Below are positions 25,160-33,887 of a DNA stretch of 64,000 bases, piece by piece. The notes beneath the pieces are model-generated. The model saw nothing but the letters and a program-made list of their open reading frames with translations, was not told where the DNA came from and searched no databases. The stretch covers positions 1-64,000 of the forward strand of contig NZ_JAOAMU010000003.1 in the NCBI RefSeq assembly GCF_025154075.1. The letters run 5' to 3'. This DNA is from Chryseobacterium herbae. Its GTDB lineage: Bacteria; Bacteroidota; Bacteroidia; Flavobacteriales; Weeksellaceae. The position numbers and the translations under genes are program-made. Every line of letters begins with the position of its first letter. Within the stretch, counting starts at the first letter, position 1.

Positions 25160-25669
25160 ATGACCCAAGAAACTTTCAAGAATACGGTGTTTATTCTCAA
25201 AGACGAGATGTATCGTTTTGCGAAAAGATTTGTTATGAGCAGTGATGAAGCAGAGGACGTGGTACAGGACCTGATGATGAAGTTCTGGCAGAAGAGGGAA
25301 GAACTGGGGCAATTTGGAAATTTGAAATCCTATGCCTTAAAGTCCGTCCGGAACGAATGCCTGAACCGGCTCAAGCACCACGATGTGAAGTTAGGATTTG
25401 CAGATTTGCAGCTTCACCGCTCAGAACTATACAGCATGGATATCAATAATCTGAAGGAGTATATCATAGGTTTTATCAACCAGCTCCCGGAAAAACAGAA
25501 AATGGTTATTCATCTGAAAGATGTAGAAGAATATGAAGTCTCCGAAATTTCCGAAATGCTGGAAATGGAAGAAAACGCAGTAAGAGTCAATCTGATGCGG
25601 GCGAGACAAAAAGTAAAAGAACAAATATCACAATTGATGAGCTATGAACAAAGATCAATCTCAGAATAA
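25160..25669 (+). CDS. ECF-type RNA polymerase sigma factor
   Basis: 169 aa. Region 2 is seen in AEDVVQDLMMKFWQ (about 31-44) and region 4 in LPEKQKMVIHLKDVEEYEVSEISEMLEM with the helix-turn-helix around 125-155. ECF sigmas direct RNA polymerase to stress or surface-related promoters. The next gene overlaps its 3' end by 26 bases and encodes a single-pass protein, the usual place for an anti-sigma factor. It begins a four-gene operon with two envelope proteins. Confidence 0.94.
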   Translation: MTQETFKNTVFILKDEMYRFAKRFVMSSDEAEDVVQDLMMKFWQKREELGQFGNLKSYALKSVRNECLNRLKHHDVKLGFADLQLHRSELYSMDINNLKEYIIGFINQLPEKQKMVIHLKDVEEYEVSEISEMLEMEENAVRVNLMRARQKVKEQISQLMSYEQRSISE

Positions 25670-26315
25670 ATACGACGAGATCTTCCGGGAGATCAAGGAA
25701 GAGAAAATGGACTGGAGCTTTGAAGATTTTCTTCAGAAAACAGAAGAGGCGCCCGGTACCGAAACAAACGAAGCTCCCATCATTCCACTCCAGAAAAATA
25801 AACCTTCTTTCCCGAAATGGTTTTGGATGGCAGCCGGAATAGTACTTCTTTTCAGTGTAGGTTTTTTCTTCAATGATTACCGTACAGATGCTCTTGAAAA
25901 GGAACAACTGGTGAAAAATGAAGTTTTAAAGCAGAAATCAAAGTTTATAGAAGAGAATAACGATCATCAGGAGCAGGTAGCGGTGAACCACACCGATTCT
26001 ATATCCGGGGCGAAAAAAGATTCTATATTTCAGGAGAATTCGGTAGCAGAAAAAGATGTGCTGGACGAGATTCTGCCAAAAAGAGGAAGGCTTAAAAAAG
26101 AAACAAGACCGAGATTTGTAAACAATGCCTCTTTTAAAAACAACAAGGCTTTAAAAGACTCTACAGGTTATAAAGATTCATACGTTATCGTAAACGGTAA
26201 AAGAATCGAGAATGTAGAAGAAGCCATCAATGTGACTAAATATTCATTCCAGATATTGGCAAATAACGTTAGTGAAAAGTTAGTACAGCCTACCGTCGTA
26301 AACGACGATTATTAA
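25644..26315 (+). CDS. Single-pass membrane protein, probable anti-sigma factor
   Basis: 223 aa. The cytosolic N terminus (1-57) has KMDWSFEDFLQKTEEAPG. One membrane segment lies at about 58-77 (WFWMAAGIVLLFSVGFFF) and the rest is a charged, mostly disordered periplasmic part with little repeat structure. The start overlaps the sigma gene by 26 bases in another frame, which suggests coupled, balanced expression. No zinc-binding HxxxCxxC anti-sigma motif is visible, so the role rests on topology and position. Confidence 0.8.
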   Translation: MNKDQSQNKYDEIFREIKEEKMDWSFEDFLQKTEEAPGTETNEAPIIPLQKNKPSFPKWFWMAAGIVLLFSVGFFFNDYRTDALEKEQLVKNEVLKQKSKFIEENNDHQEQVAVNHTDSISGAKKDSIFQENSVAEKDVLDEILPKRGRLKKETRPRFVNNASFKNNKALKDSTGYKDSYVIVNGKRIENVEEAINVTKYSFQILANNVSEKLVQPTVVNDDY

Positions 26316-26377
26316 CAAAAATAGATTATGCACCTGATCAGGCAAAAGTAATCAGCTTTAAAAATAAAAATTGACTC

Positions 26378-27664
26378 ATGAAAAAAATATTCATAATATT
26401 CGCGCTTGCCTTTTCCCATTTCTTTACGGTGTATGGACAGGGTGACAAGTTCGACAGACTTTTTGAAAAATATCAGGAAGTGGAAGGTGTAACTTCTATT
26501 AAAATTGCTAAACCCATGTTCGGGATGCTCAGCAGTCTTAATATTGATGATTCGCAGCTGGATCAGATCAAGCCGCTGCTGTCTAAAATTAACGGATTAA
26601 AGATTCTTATCACCGAAAATCCAGAGAAAGCCAATACTAAAGAAGGTATTCAGGTACAGACTCATCTGGCGCAGTTGAGTAAAGATGTAGCCTCTTATTT
26701 AAAAACCCTCAATTACAGCGAAATCATGTCTGTGAACAGTTCCGGATCGAAGATTAAATTTCTTTCTGCCGAAGCAAAAGACGGAATGTTGGATGACCTG
26801 CTGTTGAGCATCGACGGAGGAAAAGGTGAAAATATCCTGGTAATGCTGGATGGAAAACTTTCCATGGATGATGTGAACAAGATCATCAATTCCAGCGAGA
26901 CCAAAACCAAAACAAGTTCTGCAACCACTACCAGAAGCAGCTTTACCGCTGAAAGTAATTCTTCTTATATTAACGGGGAAGCAAGAAATGTCGGTGAATT
27001 CTCAGGAATTCAGGTGAGTACAGGGGTTAATGTGGTTTTCAAGCAGGAAAGCCCAACCAGTGTAAAGGTCATTGCCGATGCAGATAAACTTCAGTATGTG
27101 ATCACTAAAGTGGAAAACGGAGTTTTGAAAGTGTATATAGACAATAAGGGAACGAAAAATTTAAGATTTAGAAACTTAAGCGTTAATATTTCTTCCCCAA
27201 GAATGGATAATATCAAAGCTTCTTCAGGATCTAACTTCAATGTAGTAAATTCTATCAAAGAAAATAATCTTACGATTGATGCATCATCCGGGGCTAATAT
27301 ACATGGAGATTTTAAAATCTCAAATGCAGTGGATATCGGGATTTCTTCAGGTTCAAATATCAGAGCAGGAATTACAGCCGGAACCATTATGGTAAAAGCT
27401 TCAAGCGGATCCAATGCAGCCATTGAAGGAAAAGCGAATTCAGGAATCATAGACATCAGCAGTGGAGCGCTCGTAAAAGCAGATGAACTGAGACTGGACA
27501 GTCTTGAGGCAGAAGCTACATCCGGGGCAAACCTGTCTGTAAATGTTTCCAGCAGACTGAAAGTAAGAGCGTCTTCAGGAGGATTGGTAAAATACAGAGG
27601 AAGACCTGAAATAGAAGCTAATATCAGCAAAACATCCGGAGGTACTTTGAAACCTATCGACTAA
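26378..27664 (+). CDS. DUF4252/DUF2807 secreted fusion protein
   Basis: 428 aa with a signal peptide to about residue 20 (VYGQ). Residues about 21-170 are DUF4252-like (SIKIAKPMFGMLSSLNID..., FLSAEAKDGMLDDLLLSI), the same family as the next gene. After a Ser/Thr linker (about 170-205), residues 206-428 are a DUF2807-type beta-helix (GIN domain; VGEFSGIQVSTGVNVVFKQ) with repeated turns SSGSN, SSGAN, SSGSNI, SSGSNA and TSGANL. DUF2807 is known as a putative auto-transporter adhesin head domain. It lies in the sigma operon and is likely surface or periplasmic. Confidence 0.9.
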   Translation: MKKIFIIFALAFSHFFTVYGQGDKFDRLFEKYQEVEGVTSIKIAKPMFGMLSSLNIDDSQLDQIKPLLSKINGLKILITENPEKANTKEGIQVQTHLAQLSKDVASYLKTLNYSEIMSVNSSGSKIKFLSAEAKDGMLDDLLLSIDGGKGENILVMLDGKLSMDDVNKIINSSETKTKTSSATTTRSSFTAESNSSYINGEARNVGEFSGIQVSTGVNVVFKQESPTSVKVIADADKLQYVITKVENGVLKVYIDNKGTKNLRFRNLSVNISSPRMDNIKASSGSNFNVVNSIKENNLTIDASSGANIHGDFKISNAVDIGISSGSNIRAGITAGTIMVKASSGSNAAIEGKANSGIIDISSGALVKADELRLDSLEAEATSGANLSVNVSSRLKVRASSGGLVKYRGRPEIEANISKTSGGTLKPID

Positions 27665-27676
27665 AAAATAACGGCC

Positions 27677-28177
27677 ATGAAAACTTTAATAAACGTCTTT
27701 GTAGGAATCTTCGCAGTACTTATGCTTCAGTCGTGTATAGCGTCTCGCAGGCCCAATATCGATTTCTTCAAACAGTCAGGGTACGATTACAAAGGAGCAA
27801 AATTTGCAAGCTTCAATGTACCTTTGTTTCTCGCAAAACCCTTTATCAAGAAGGCATTAAGGGAAGATGGCGAAAGTGAAGAAGTGATTGCCCTGATCAA
27901 AAAAGTATCGAAGATTAGAGTCATGACGGTAGATAACGGCAGCAAAGCGATGCTGAACGACTACTCTAAATATTTAAATGACAATGATTTTGAAGACTGG
28001 GCTACCATTAAACACGACGGAGAAAACGTCAATGTACGGGTAAAACAGAACGGAGAAACCATTAAAAATATGATGATCACCGTAAACTCAGATAAAGAAC
28101 TGGTTTTTGTGGACGTGAGAGGGAACTTTACTGCAGACGATATTTCAAAAGTGATCAATGCCGCTACAGATAAATAA
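27677..28177 (+). CDS. DUF4252 lipoprotein
   Basis: 166 aa. The lipoprotein signal ends in LQSC (Cys20). The mature body matches DUF4252 (KVSKIRVMTVDNGS and an end VDVRGNFTADDISKVINA). It starts 12 bases after the DUF2807 fusion gene and is the last gene of the sigma operon. The molecular function of DUF4252 is unknown; regulation by the linked ECF sigma is inferred from the operon. Confidence 0.92.
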   Translation: MKTLINVFVGIFAVLMLQSCIASRRPNIDFFKQSGYDYKGAKFASFNVPLFLAKPFIKKALREDGESEEVIALIKKVSKIRVMTVDNGSKAMLNDYSKYLNDNDFEDWATIKHDGENVNVRVKQNGETIKNMMITVNSDKELVFVDVRGNFTADDISKVINAATDK

Positions 28178-28297
28178 AAATTTTTACTGTGGAAAAAAAT
28201 AACAAGAGAGGTATGTCTTGCTAAAATATATAGCGAAATCATCCTTCCGTAAAAGATATAACAAGTAGTTTCATACTATACTAATTATTTTGTACAG

Positions 28298-28327
28298 AAA
28301 GACCGTTCTTAATAAGACCGGTTTTTT
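28298..28327 (+). terminator. Terminator of sigma factor operon
   Basis: Stem AAGACCG/CGGTTTT (one G-U) with a 13-base loop and a T-run, about 120 bases after the DUF4252 stop and before the guaB promoter. Confidence 0.7.
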
Positions 28328-28369
28328 TGATTTAAGTTATTAATTTTTATTTAAACTATTGAAAAGGAT

Positions 28370-28400
28370 TTTCATATCTCGTCAAAATAACCTAATTTTG
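28370..28400 (+). promoter_or_regulatory. Promoter of guaB (TTTC-N19-TAATTTTG)
   Basis: TAATTTTG at 28393-28400 is a full -7 box. TTTC at 28370-28373 gives a near-consensus -33 at 19 bases. The guaB start lies 15 bases after the -7 box, so the leader is short. Confidence 0.75.
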
Positions 28401-28414
28401 CAAAGAAAGTAAAG

Positions 28415-29875
28415 ATGTCTATTCATAACAAAATTGTAGAGACAGCCATCACTTTCGATGACGTTCTTCTAGTCCCTTCTTATTCAGAAGTTTTACCTAA
28501 TCAGGTATCATTAAAATCAAGACTTACCGACAAAATCACGCTGAATGTTCCGATAGTTTCTGCTGCGATGGACACAGTTACTGAAGGAGATCTGGCCATT
28601 GCTCTGGCAAGAGTGGGAGGTTTAGGTTTCATTCACAAAAACATGACGATCGCTGAGCAGGCTGCACAGGTAAACCGTGTAAAGCGTTCAGAAAACGGAA
28701 TGATCTCTGATCCTGTTACCCTTTCAAAAGATCATACTTTGGCTGAAGCTAAAGAAACAATGGCTAAGTATAAAATCTCCGGCCTTCCTGTTGTAGATGC
28801 AGATAATGTACTGATCGGGATCATTACCAACAGAGATGTAAAATATCAGGAAAACCTTGATATGAAGGTAGAAGAGATCATGACCAAAGAAAATCTGATC
28901 ACTTCCGATAAAAATACCAACCTTGAAAAAGCAAAAGAAATTCTTCTGAAAAGCAGAGTTGAAAAGCTTCCGATCGTAGATAAAGACAATAAACTTGTAG
29001 GATTAATTACCATCAAGGATATTGACAATCAGTTGGAATATCCGAATTCGAATAAAGATCACAAAGGTCGTCTTATCGTAGGTGCCGGAGTAGGTGTTGG
29101 AGAAGAAACGATGGCCAGAATTGAAGCATTGGTCAATGCCGGTGTTGATATCATAGCCATTGATTCTGCACACGGACATTCAATAGGAGTTTTAGATAAA
29201 ATTTCAGAAATAAGAAAAGCATACCCGGATTTAGATATCGTTGGAGGAAACATTGTAACGGCTGAAGCAGCGAAAGCTCTTATTGAAGCTGGAGCTAATG
29301 TTCTTAAAGTGGGAGTAGGGCCAGGTTCAATCTGTACAACCAGAGTAGTGGCAGGAGTAGGAGTTCCTCAGTTATCCGCTATTTATAATGTATACGAATA
29401 CGCTGCATCTAAGAATGTAACAGTGATTGCTGATGGAGGTATTAAACTGTCAGGAGATATCGTAAAAGCGATTGCGAGTGGAGCAGGAGCAGTAATGCTG
29501 GGTTCACTTTTAGCAGGAACAGATGAAGCTCCGGGAGAAGAAATTATCTTCCAGGGAAGAAAATTCAAATCTTATCAGGGAATGGGAAGTCTTTCCGCAA
29601 TGAAAAGAGGAGGAAAAGAAAGATATTTCCAGAGTGAGGCTAAAAAATTCGTTCCGGAAGGAATTGAGGGAAGAGTACCACACAAAGGAAAATTAGAAGA
29701 TGTGATCTTCCAGCTTACCGGAGGATTAAGAGCCGGTATGGGATACTGTGGAGCTAAAGATATTGAAGCTTTACAGAAAGACACCAAAATGGTTATGATC
29801 ACCGGAAGCGGATTGAAAGAATCTCACCCGCATGATGTAATCATCACTCAGGAAGCTCCGAATTATTCTTTTTAG
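28415..29875 (+). CDS. guaB: Inosine-5'-monophosphate dehydrogenase
   Basis: 486 aa, the standard length. It converts IMP to XMP with NAD, the committed step of GTP synthesis. The N-terminal [15 protein letters not shown], two CBS domains at about 93-210, the phosphate-binding [10 protein letters not shown], and the catalytic loop GPGSICTTR with Cys307 are all visible. The mobile flap has the GGKERYFQ and [11 protein letters not shown] motifs. Monocistronic, with promoter and terminator identified. Cytosolic tetramer by family. Confidence 0.98.
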   Translation: MSIHNKIVETAITFDDVLLVPSYSEVLPNQVSLKSRLTDKITLNVPIVSAAMDTVTEGDLAIALARVGGLGFIHKNMTIAEQAAQVNRVKRSENGMISDPVTLSKDHTLAEAKETMAKYKISGLPVVDADNVLIGIITNRDVKYQENLDMKVEEIMTKENLITSDKNTNLEKAKEILLKSRVEKLPIVDKDNKLVGLITIKDIDNQLEYPNSNKDHKGRLIVGAGVGVGEETMARIEALVNAGVDIIAIDSAHGHSIGVLDKISEIRKAYPDLDIVGGNIVTAEAAKALIEAGANVLKVGVGPGSICTTRVVAGVGVPQLSAIYNVYEYAASKNVTVIADGGIKLSGDIVKAIASGAGAVMLGSLLAGTDEAPGEEIIFQGRKFKSYQGMGSLSAMKRGGKERYFQSEAKKFVPEGIEGRVPHKGKLEDVIFQLTGGLRAGMGYCGAKDIEALQKDTKMVMITGSGLKESHPHDVIITQEAPNYSF

Positions 29876-29895
29876 AATAGAGTTAAACAATATAA

Positions 29896-29926
29896 AAATG
29901 CCGCACAGATTTGTGCGGCATTTTTT
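29896..29926 (+). terminator. Terminator of guaB
   Basis: The 12-bp stem AAATGCCGCACA/TGTGCGGCATTT is followed by a T-run. It lies 20 bases after the stop codon. Confidence 0.95.
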
Positions 29927-30234
29927 ATTTGACGGTTTGTTTTGGAGATCAAAATTAAGGGTGGCCTTTTTTAAATTTAAAATATAAATTAATTCTATGT
30001 TTTTGTCTAATTGTTGAATTTTATAAATTGAATTATTTATTTTGATTCATTTTTTAAGTGCAATGCTGCAAATTTTAGTTTAAAATATTATTTTTTTTAT
30101 AGAATATGTGAATCAGGTACTTAAATATTTGTAACAAAATTAGATTTTTACTACTAATATGGGATGTATTTGTAATTTATTTATTGATAGTAATAAATAA
30201 GCCTAATTAAATTTATAATTAAAATATTTGAAGA
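29927..30234. other. 308-bp AT-rich leader region of the M43 protease gene
   Basis: The stretch holds no open frame with protein character and no clear repeat. It must carry the promoter of the gene at 30235. I see only imperfect -7 boxes and do not call one. Confidence 0.4.
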
Positions 30235-32109
30235 ATGAAGAAAATTTTCCTTTATGGAGCAATGTTGCTTTCCGTTTCATTATCAGCACAACAAAAAAAA
30301 GATTGGTGTGGCTTTGATACTGAACAGAGAGGACATGAAAAAGAGAATCATGAAATCGATGATGCTATCCGTAAAATCAGAAACCAGATTCTGAGCAGTA
30401 ATAAAAAAGGGGGTGTACAAAACGGAACTGGCTTTAAAACCGTTAATGGTGTTTACGAAATTCCAGTTGTAGTACACGTCATTGTACCAACGGGTTCTGC
30501 AATCGGAACTGCTTATAATAAGAGTGATGAGCAAATTCAGGCCTGGCTGGATCATTGCAACCAGATGTATGCGGGAACGTATCAGTGGGCTCAGGGAGTA
30601 CCTGCAGATTTTGGAACAGCAGCAACAATGCCGATTAAATTAGTATTGGCTAAAAGAGATCCGAATTGTAATGCTACCACTGGTATTGTACGATACAATG
30701 GTGGAACTCTTACTGGATATGATGCCAATGGGGTGAACCGTCAAAATACAGACGGTGTTACCACTGCACAAATTAAAACCATTGCTCCACACTGGCCGGA
30801 AGCTTCTTACTTTAACATCTATATCATGAATAAAGTAGATGGTGGTGGGCAGTATGGAATTATGGGATGGGCAGGACTGCCTCAGAATATTGATTCAGCG
30901 TATGAATCATTTATGAAATCATTTGTGGTGACGCTACAGGATGACATTACTCTGGCGCATGAATTTGGACACAGTATGGGACTTCTTCATACGTTTGGGA
31001 ACGCCAATGCACAACCTCCGGCGGGAACTACAGCAACTTCCTTCTGTCCTGCACAAACTACTAATGATTGTACAAAAGATGATGATGGGGTATGTGATAC
31101 GGAAAGATCAAGAAGTTTATTAAGTGATTTTCCTGCACCTACCAATAATAGCATGAACTATTGTACAGGTGCAAATTATCAGGGAGTTCAGTATAATATG
31201 ATGAACTATACAAACCCTATAGCCTTCAAATTTACCAATGGACAGCATGATAAAGCTGCTACTTCTTTCTTTTTATTGAGAGGTTCTTTAAGTACTTCAT
31301 TGGGAGCAACAGCACCTGCACCTGCGTCAGCTATCGGAACGCCTATTGCAGCATGTACTCCAAGCGGTTTGGCTAATGCAGCTTCAAACAATTATTTTGT
31401 AGGGCCTACTTTGGTTAAATTAGGAAGTATTAATAATGCCAGTACAGGAGTTTGGCAAAATGCGCCTAGTTACTATGTGGATTATACAGGTGCAGGCTGT
31501 CTGAGAGCAACTACTACACAGCTTTTGGTAAGCCAGTCACAAAACCTTCAGGTCAATGTTTCCGGGAGTGATAATGAAGTGAGAGCCTGGATTGATTTTA
31601 ATAACAACGGAACTTTTGAAGCTGGTGAATTGGTAGCATCGGGAGATAATATTGCCGCAGATCCTAGCACTCTAATCGGTACTCTCAATGCCACTTTTAC
31701 GGCTCCTGCTTCTACGGTGCTTAATACTCCATTAAGAATGAGAGTAATGGTAGATGATGAGAATGCAAATATGACCGCTTGTGGACAGTTACAATATGGG
31801 CAGGCAGAAGATTACACCGTTAAATTTGTTACTGTTTTAGGAACCAGTGAAGTGAAGGCTGAAAACAATGATCTTGTGATCTATCCTAACCCGGTTGCAA
31901 CAGGTGATAATGTATTTATCAAAGCTAAAAACGGTAAGAATTTAAAAGTTTCCATTTCTGATATGTCAGGAAGACTTATTGCAAGTCCATCTGTAAAAGA
32001 AGAAGGAAACGGAATTTATAAAATAAACCAGCAACTTGAAAAAGGAGTGTATATGGTTCAGATTTCCAACGGAAAAGAAAGTAAAACATCTAAACTGATC
32101 ATTAAATAA
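30235..32109 (+). CDS. M43-type zinc metalloprotease secreted by T9SS
   Basis: 624 aa. Signal peptide to about residue 19. The zinc site HEFGHSMGLLH (His242, His246, His252, Glu243) and the following MMNYTNP Met-turn fit the M43 (pappalysin/ulilysin) family of metzincins. A GEVED-type domain (about 440-535; VSGSDNEVRAWIDFNNNGTFEAGE, split here) follows, then a T9SS type A tail from about 544 (YPNPVATGDNVFIKAKN ... KLIIK). Export to the cell surface or medium by the type IX system is inferred from this tail. It likely acts as an extracellular protease. Confidence 0.95.
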   Translation: MKKIFLYGAMLLSVSLSAQQKKDWCGFDTEQRGHEKENHEIDDAIRKIRNQILSSNKKGGVQNGTGFKTVNGVYEIPVVVHVIVPTGSAIGTAYNKSDEQIQAWLDHCNQMYAGTYQWAQGVPADFGTAATMPIKLVLAKRDPNCNATTGIVRYNGGTLTGYDANGVNRQNTDGVTTAQIKTIAPHWPEASYFNIYIMNKVDGGGQYGIMGWAGLPQNIDSAYESFMKSFVVTLQDDITLAHEFGHSMGLLHTFGNANAQPPAGTTATSFCPAQTTNDCTKDDDGVCDTERSRSLLSDFPAPTNNSMNYCTGANYQGVQYNMMNYTNPIAFKFTNGQHDKAATSFFLLRGSLSTSLGATAPAPASAIGTPIAACTPSGLANAASNNYFVGPTLVKLGSINNASTGVWQNAPSYYVDYTGAGCLRATTTQLLVSQSQNLQVNVSGSDNEVRAWIDFNNNGTFEAGELVASGDNIAADPSTLIGTLNATFTAPASTVLNTPLRMRVMVDDENANMTACGQLQYGQAEDYTVKFVTVLGTSEVKAENNDLVIYPNPVATGDNVFIKAKNGKNLKVSISDMSGRLIASPSVKEEGNGIYKINQQLEKGVYMVQISNGKESKTSKLIIK

Positions 32110-32129
32110 TTTTTAGATCATATAAAATT

Positions 32130-32160
32130 TAAATGCCTCCGGAAATGGAGGCATTTTTAT
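32130..32160 (+). terminator. Terminator of M43 protease gene
   Basis: Stem AAATGCCTCC/GGAGGCATTT followed by TTATT, 20 bases after the stop. Confidence 0.85.
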
Positions 32161-32170
32161 TAAATATCTG

Positions 32171-32368
32171 TCAGCTGACCTTAATGTATTTAAATCTCCG
32201 TTTGATCACAGAATTCAAAAAACGTCCTTTGGATCTGGCCTCTCTGAATTTTTCCGAAATGGATACAGGGACTTTCAGATAGTCATACACGGCTCCGGAC
32301 TGATAGATAATTCTTAACACTTCAGTCTCCGGAAAATAAATATAGGAGTTGACAACACTTGATGGCAT
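32171..32368 (-). CDS. KTSC domain protein
   Basis: 65 aa from the ATG at 32368; a start at 32398 would add ten residues but would overlap the terminator of the upstream gene. The sequence MPSSVVNSYIYFPETEVL, the tyrosine YDYL, and the end SKGRFLNSVIKRRFKY match the KTSC domain (about 60 aa), a small domain found alone or fused in many bacteria. Its biochemical role is not settled; some members occur with lysyl-tRNA synthetase-like proteins. No neighbour explains it here. Confidence 0.85.
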   Translation of the reverse strand: MPSSVVNSYIYFPETEVLRIIYQSGAVYDYLKVPVSISEKFREARSKGRFLNSVIKRRFKYIKVS

Positions 32369-32394
32369 ACCCGTGAACCAGCAAAAATTATTCC

Positions 32395-32429
32395 TCACAA
32401 AAAATAGCCCTCAGGAATTCTGAAGGCTA
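32395..32429 (-). terminator. Terminator of T9SS protein gene
   Basis: A 10-bp stem with one mismatch (TAGCCCTCAG/CTGAAGGCTA) is followed on the minus strand by six T. It lies 39 bases beyond the stop of the gene at 32468-33157. Confidence 0.75.
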
Positions 32430-32467
32430 AATCGATAATCAATTAATGCTATAAAAACATTATATCT

Positions 32468-33157
32468 CTATTTCTTCACGAATTTAAATTCATGAGATTC
32501 GAAGTTTTTAGTAGTAATTTTTAAAACATAAACTCCCGCAGAAAGAGAAGAAATATCAATTTTCTGATCAAATGCATCGCTTTTTACAAGTCTTCCGTCT
32601 ACATTATAAATCTGAATCGTTTGTCCGTTATCAATTCCTGAAATATGGATCACATCAGATACAGGATTCGGGAAGATCTGGATTTTGGATTTCGTCACAT
32701 CCGTTGTTGCCAGTGGACTACTGTGTACATCGCCTGTCATTGTAGAATTGATTCCCGTAAGATTTCCTCCACATTGTCCGGCCGTACCGGTGGGTACTGC
32801 GTTTTCTATCCATGTTCCGAAGGTATTGCTCGGAGGTCTTGGGCTGGTGTTATTTCCGGTTGAATTATAATAGATCAGCGTAGGAGTGGTGAAGGTTCCG
32901 TTTCCTTCGTCAGCAAGGAATTCCCATCTGGTAAGGGTATTATTCCACTTGATTTTAAATTCACACGTTCCTAATCCGCCGCAAGGCTGTCCATCCACCG
33001 GTGTTGTGATGTAAATGTTTTTGTTGTTTGCATCGACTCCGGTTTTGGTGAAAACAAAATTCTGGTTGTCAAACAGATTATGACATCCATTGAAAGTGAT
33101 GGTCTGTGCGGCCACCGAACTTCCAAGAGCTATAGCTAATAAGTATAGAGTTTTCAT
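32468..33157 (-). CDS. Secreted protein with T9SS type A sorting domain
   Basis: 229 aa. Signal peptide to about residue 17 (SSVAAQ). The body (about 18-150) is beta-rich with paired Cys (GCHNLF and CGGLGTCEF, then QCGGNL). The last 75 residues are a T9SS type A tail (KIQIFPNPVSDVIHISG ... HEFKFVKK). No enzyme motif is seen. It follows the tail-collar gene after 6 bases, so both are one transcript. Surface exposure is inferred. Confidence 0.9.
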   Translation of the reverse strand: MKTLYLLAIALGSSVAAQTITFNGCHNLFDNQNFVFTKTGVDANNKNIYITTPVDGQPCGGLGTCEFKIKWNNTLTRWEFLADEGNGTFTTPTLIYYNSTGNNTSPRPPSNTFGTWIENAVPTGTAGQCGGNLTGINSTMTGDVHSSPLATTDVTKSKIQIFPNPVSDVIHISGIDNGQTIQIYNVDGRLVKSDAFDQKIDISSLSAGVYVLKITTKNFESHEFKFVKK

Positions 33158-33163
33158 AACTTA

Positions 33164-33754
33164 TTAATTAAAAGATGGGAAAATACCTTGTAAAGCGATG
33201 ATACATCTCATCGTTACATAAGGCTGTCTGTTTTCATGAGGCTGATTTCCTCCCGTAGGATTTACCATAGTCGCCTTCATAGTGGTATTGGCGTTGGCGT
33301 CAGAATATTCTTTGTCCAAAAGTTTAGTGTCTGCAGGAAGATTTCCCGTAGGGGTATTTTGGTTTCCTTCAGCAGTTACTGCATTTACGGTATGACTGTG
33401 AGCAGGCATTTGCTGTTGTGTTAAAGTAACACTTTCGCTTCCTCCCATTTCTCCGATCAGATAGTTCTGGCTAATGGTAGGACCCTGTCCCTGAGAAACA
33501 AGCACTCTTCCTCTCATATCCGGTAAAGCGAAATTCGTGGTTCCGTTTCCTCCATAAGTGGTTCCTATCAAGGCAAAAAGAGCCGTGTTTTGTGAAATAG
33601 GTAGCAGTTGTCCGTTGCAGTCTGCCCAACCGTTTGGAGCTCTGTTATACGGAACAAAAGCAATCTGTCCAAGAAAAGGTTCTGATTGTGCTTTTAAAGC
33701 GGACGTAAATGCGCTGCTTACAAGCAGGATGCATACTAGAATTAAGTTTTTCAT
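33164..33754 (-). CDS. Secreted phage tail collar domain protein
   Basis: 196 aa with a signal peptide (MKNLILVCILLVSSAFTSALKAQ). The tail-collar domain starts FLGQIAFVPYNRAPNGWADC and includes GQLLPISQNTALFALIGTTYGGNG and the family block TNFALPDMRGRV; HSH and the end QPYVTMRCIIALQGIFP complete it. Cytosolic or phage relatives (microcystin-dependent MdpB family) usually lack a signal peptide; this one is exported. Cotranscribed with the T9SS protein gene. Confidence 0.92.
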   Translation of the reverse strand: MKNLILVCILLVSSAFTSALKAQSEPFLGQIAFVPYNRAPNGWADCNGQLLPISQNTALFALIGTTYGGNGTTNFALPDMRGRVLVSQGQGPTISQNYLIGEMGGSESVTLTQQQMPAHSHTVNAVTAEGNQNTPTGNLPADTKLLDKEYSDANANTTMKATMVNPTGGNQPHENRQPYVTMRCIIALQGIFPSFN

Positions 33755-33813
33755 GATGATTAGTTTTTATTAATGTAAAATTATAAAATATTTCCAATAA
33801 AAGGATTATGGAA

Positions 33814-33844
33814 AGAAAAAACCTTTCAGAATTAACTGAAAGGT
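33814..33844 (-). terminator. Terminator of the AAA-M41 gene
   Basis: The perfect 9-bp stem ACCTTTCAG/CTGAAAGGT is followed on the minus strand by a six-T run. It lies 43 bases beyond the stop at 33888. Confidence 0.85.
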
Positions 33845-33887
33845 AAGATTATATTAATGTAAACCTATGTTATATTGGATTTTTTCT

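Noticed and set aside
27091..27630. 179-codon open frame on the minus strand
   Set aside because: It lies fully inside the DUF2807 fusion gene. The repetitive SSG-rich codons of that gene keep the opposite frame open. It has no signal or domain of its own.
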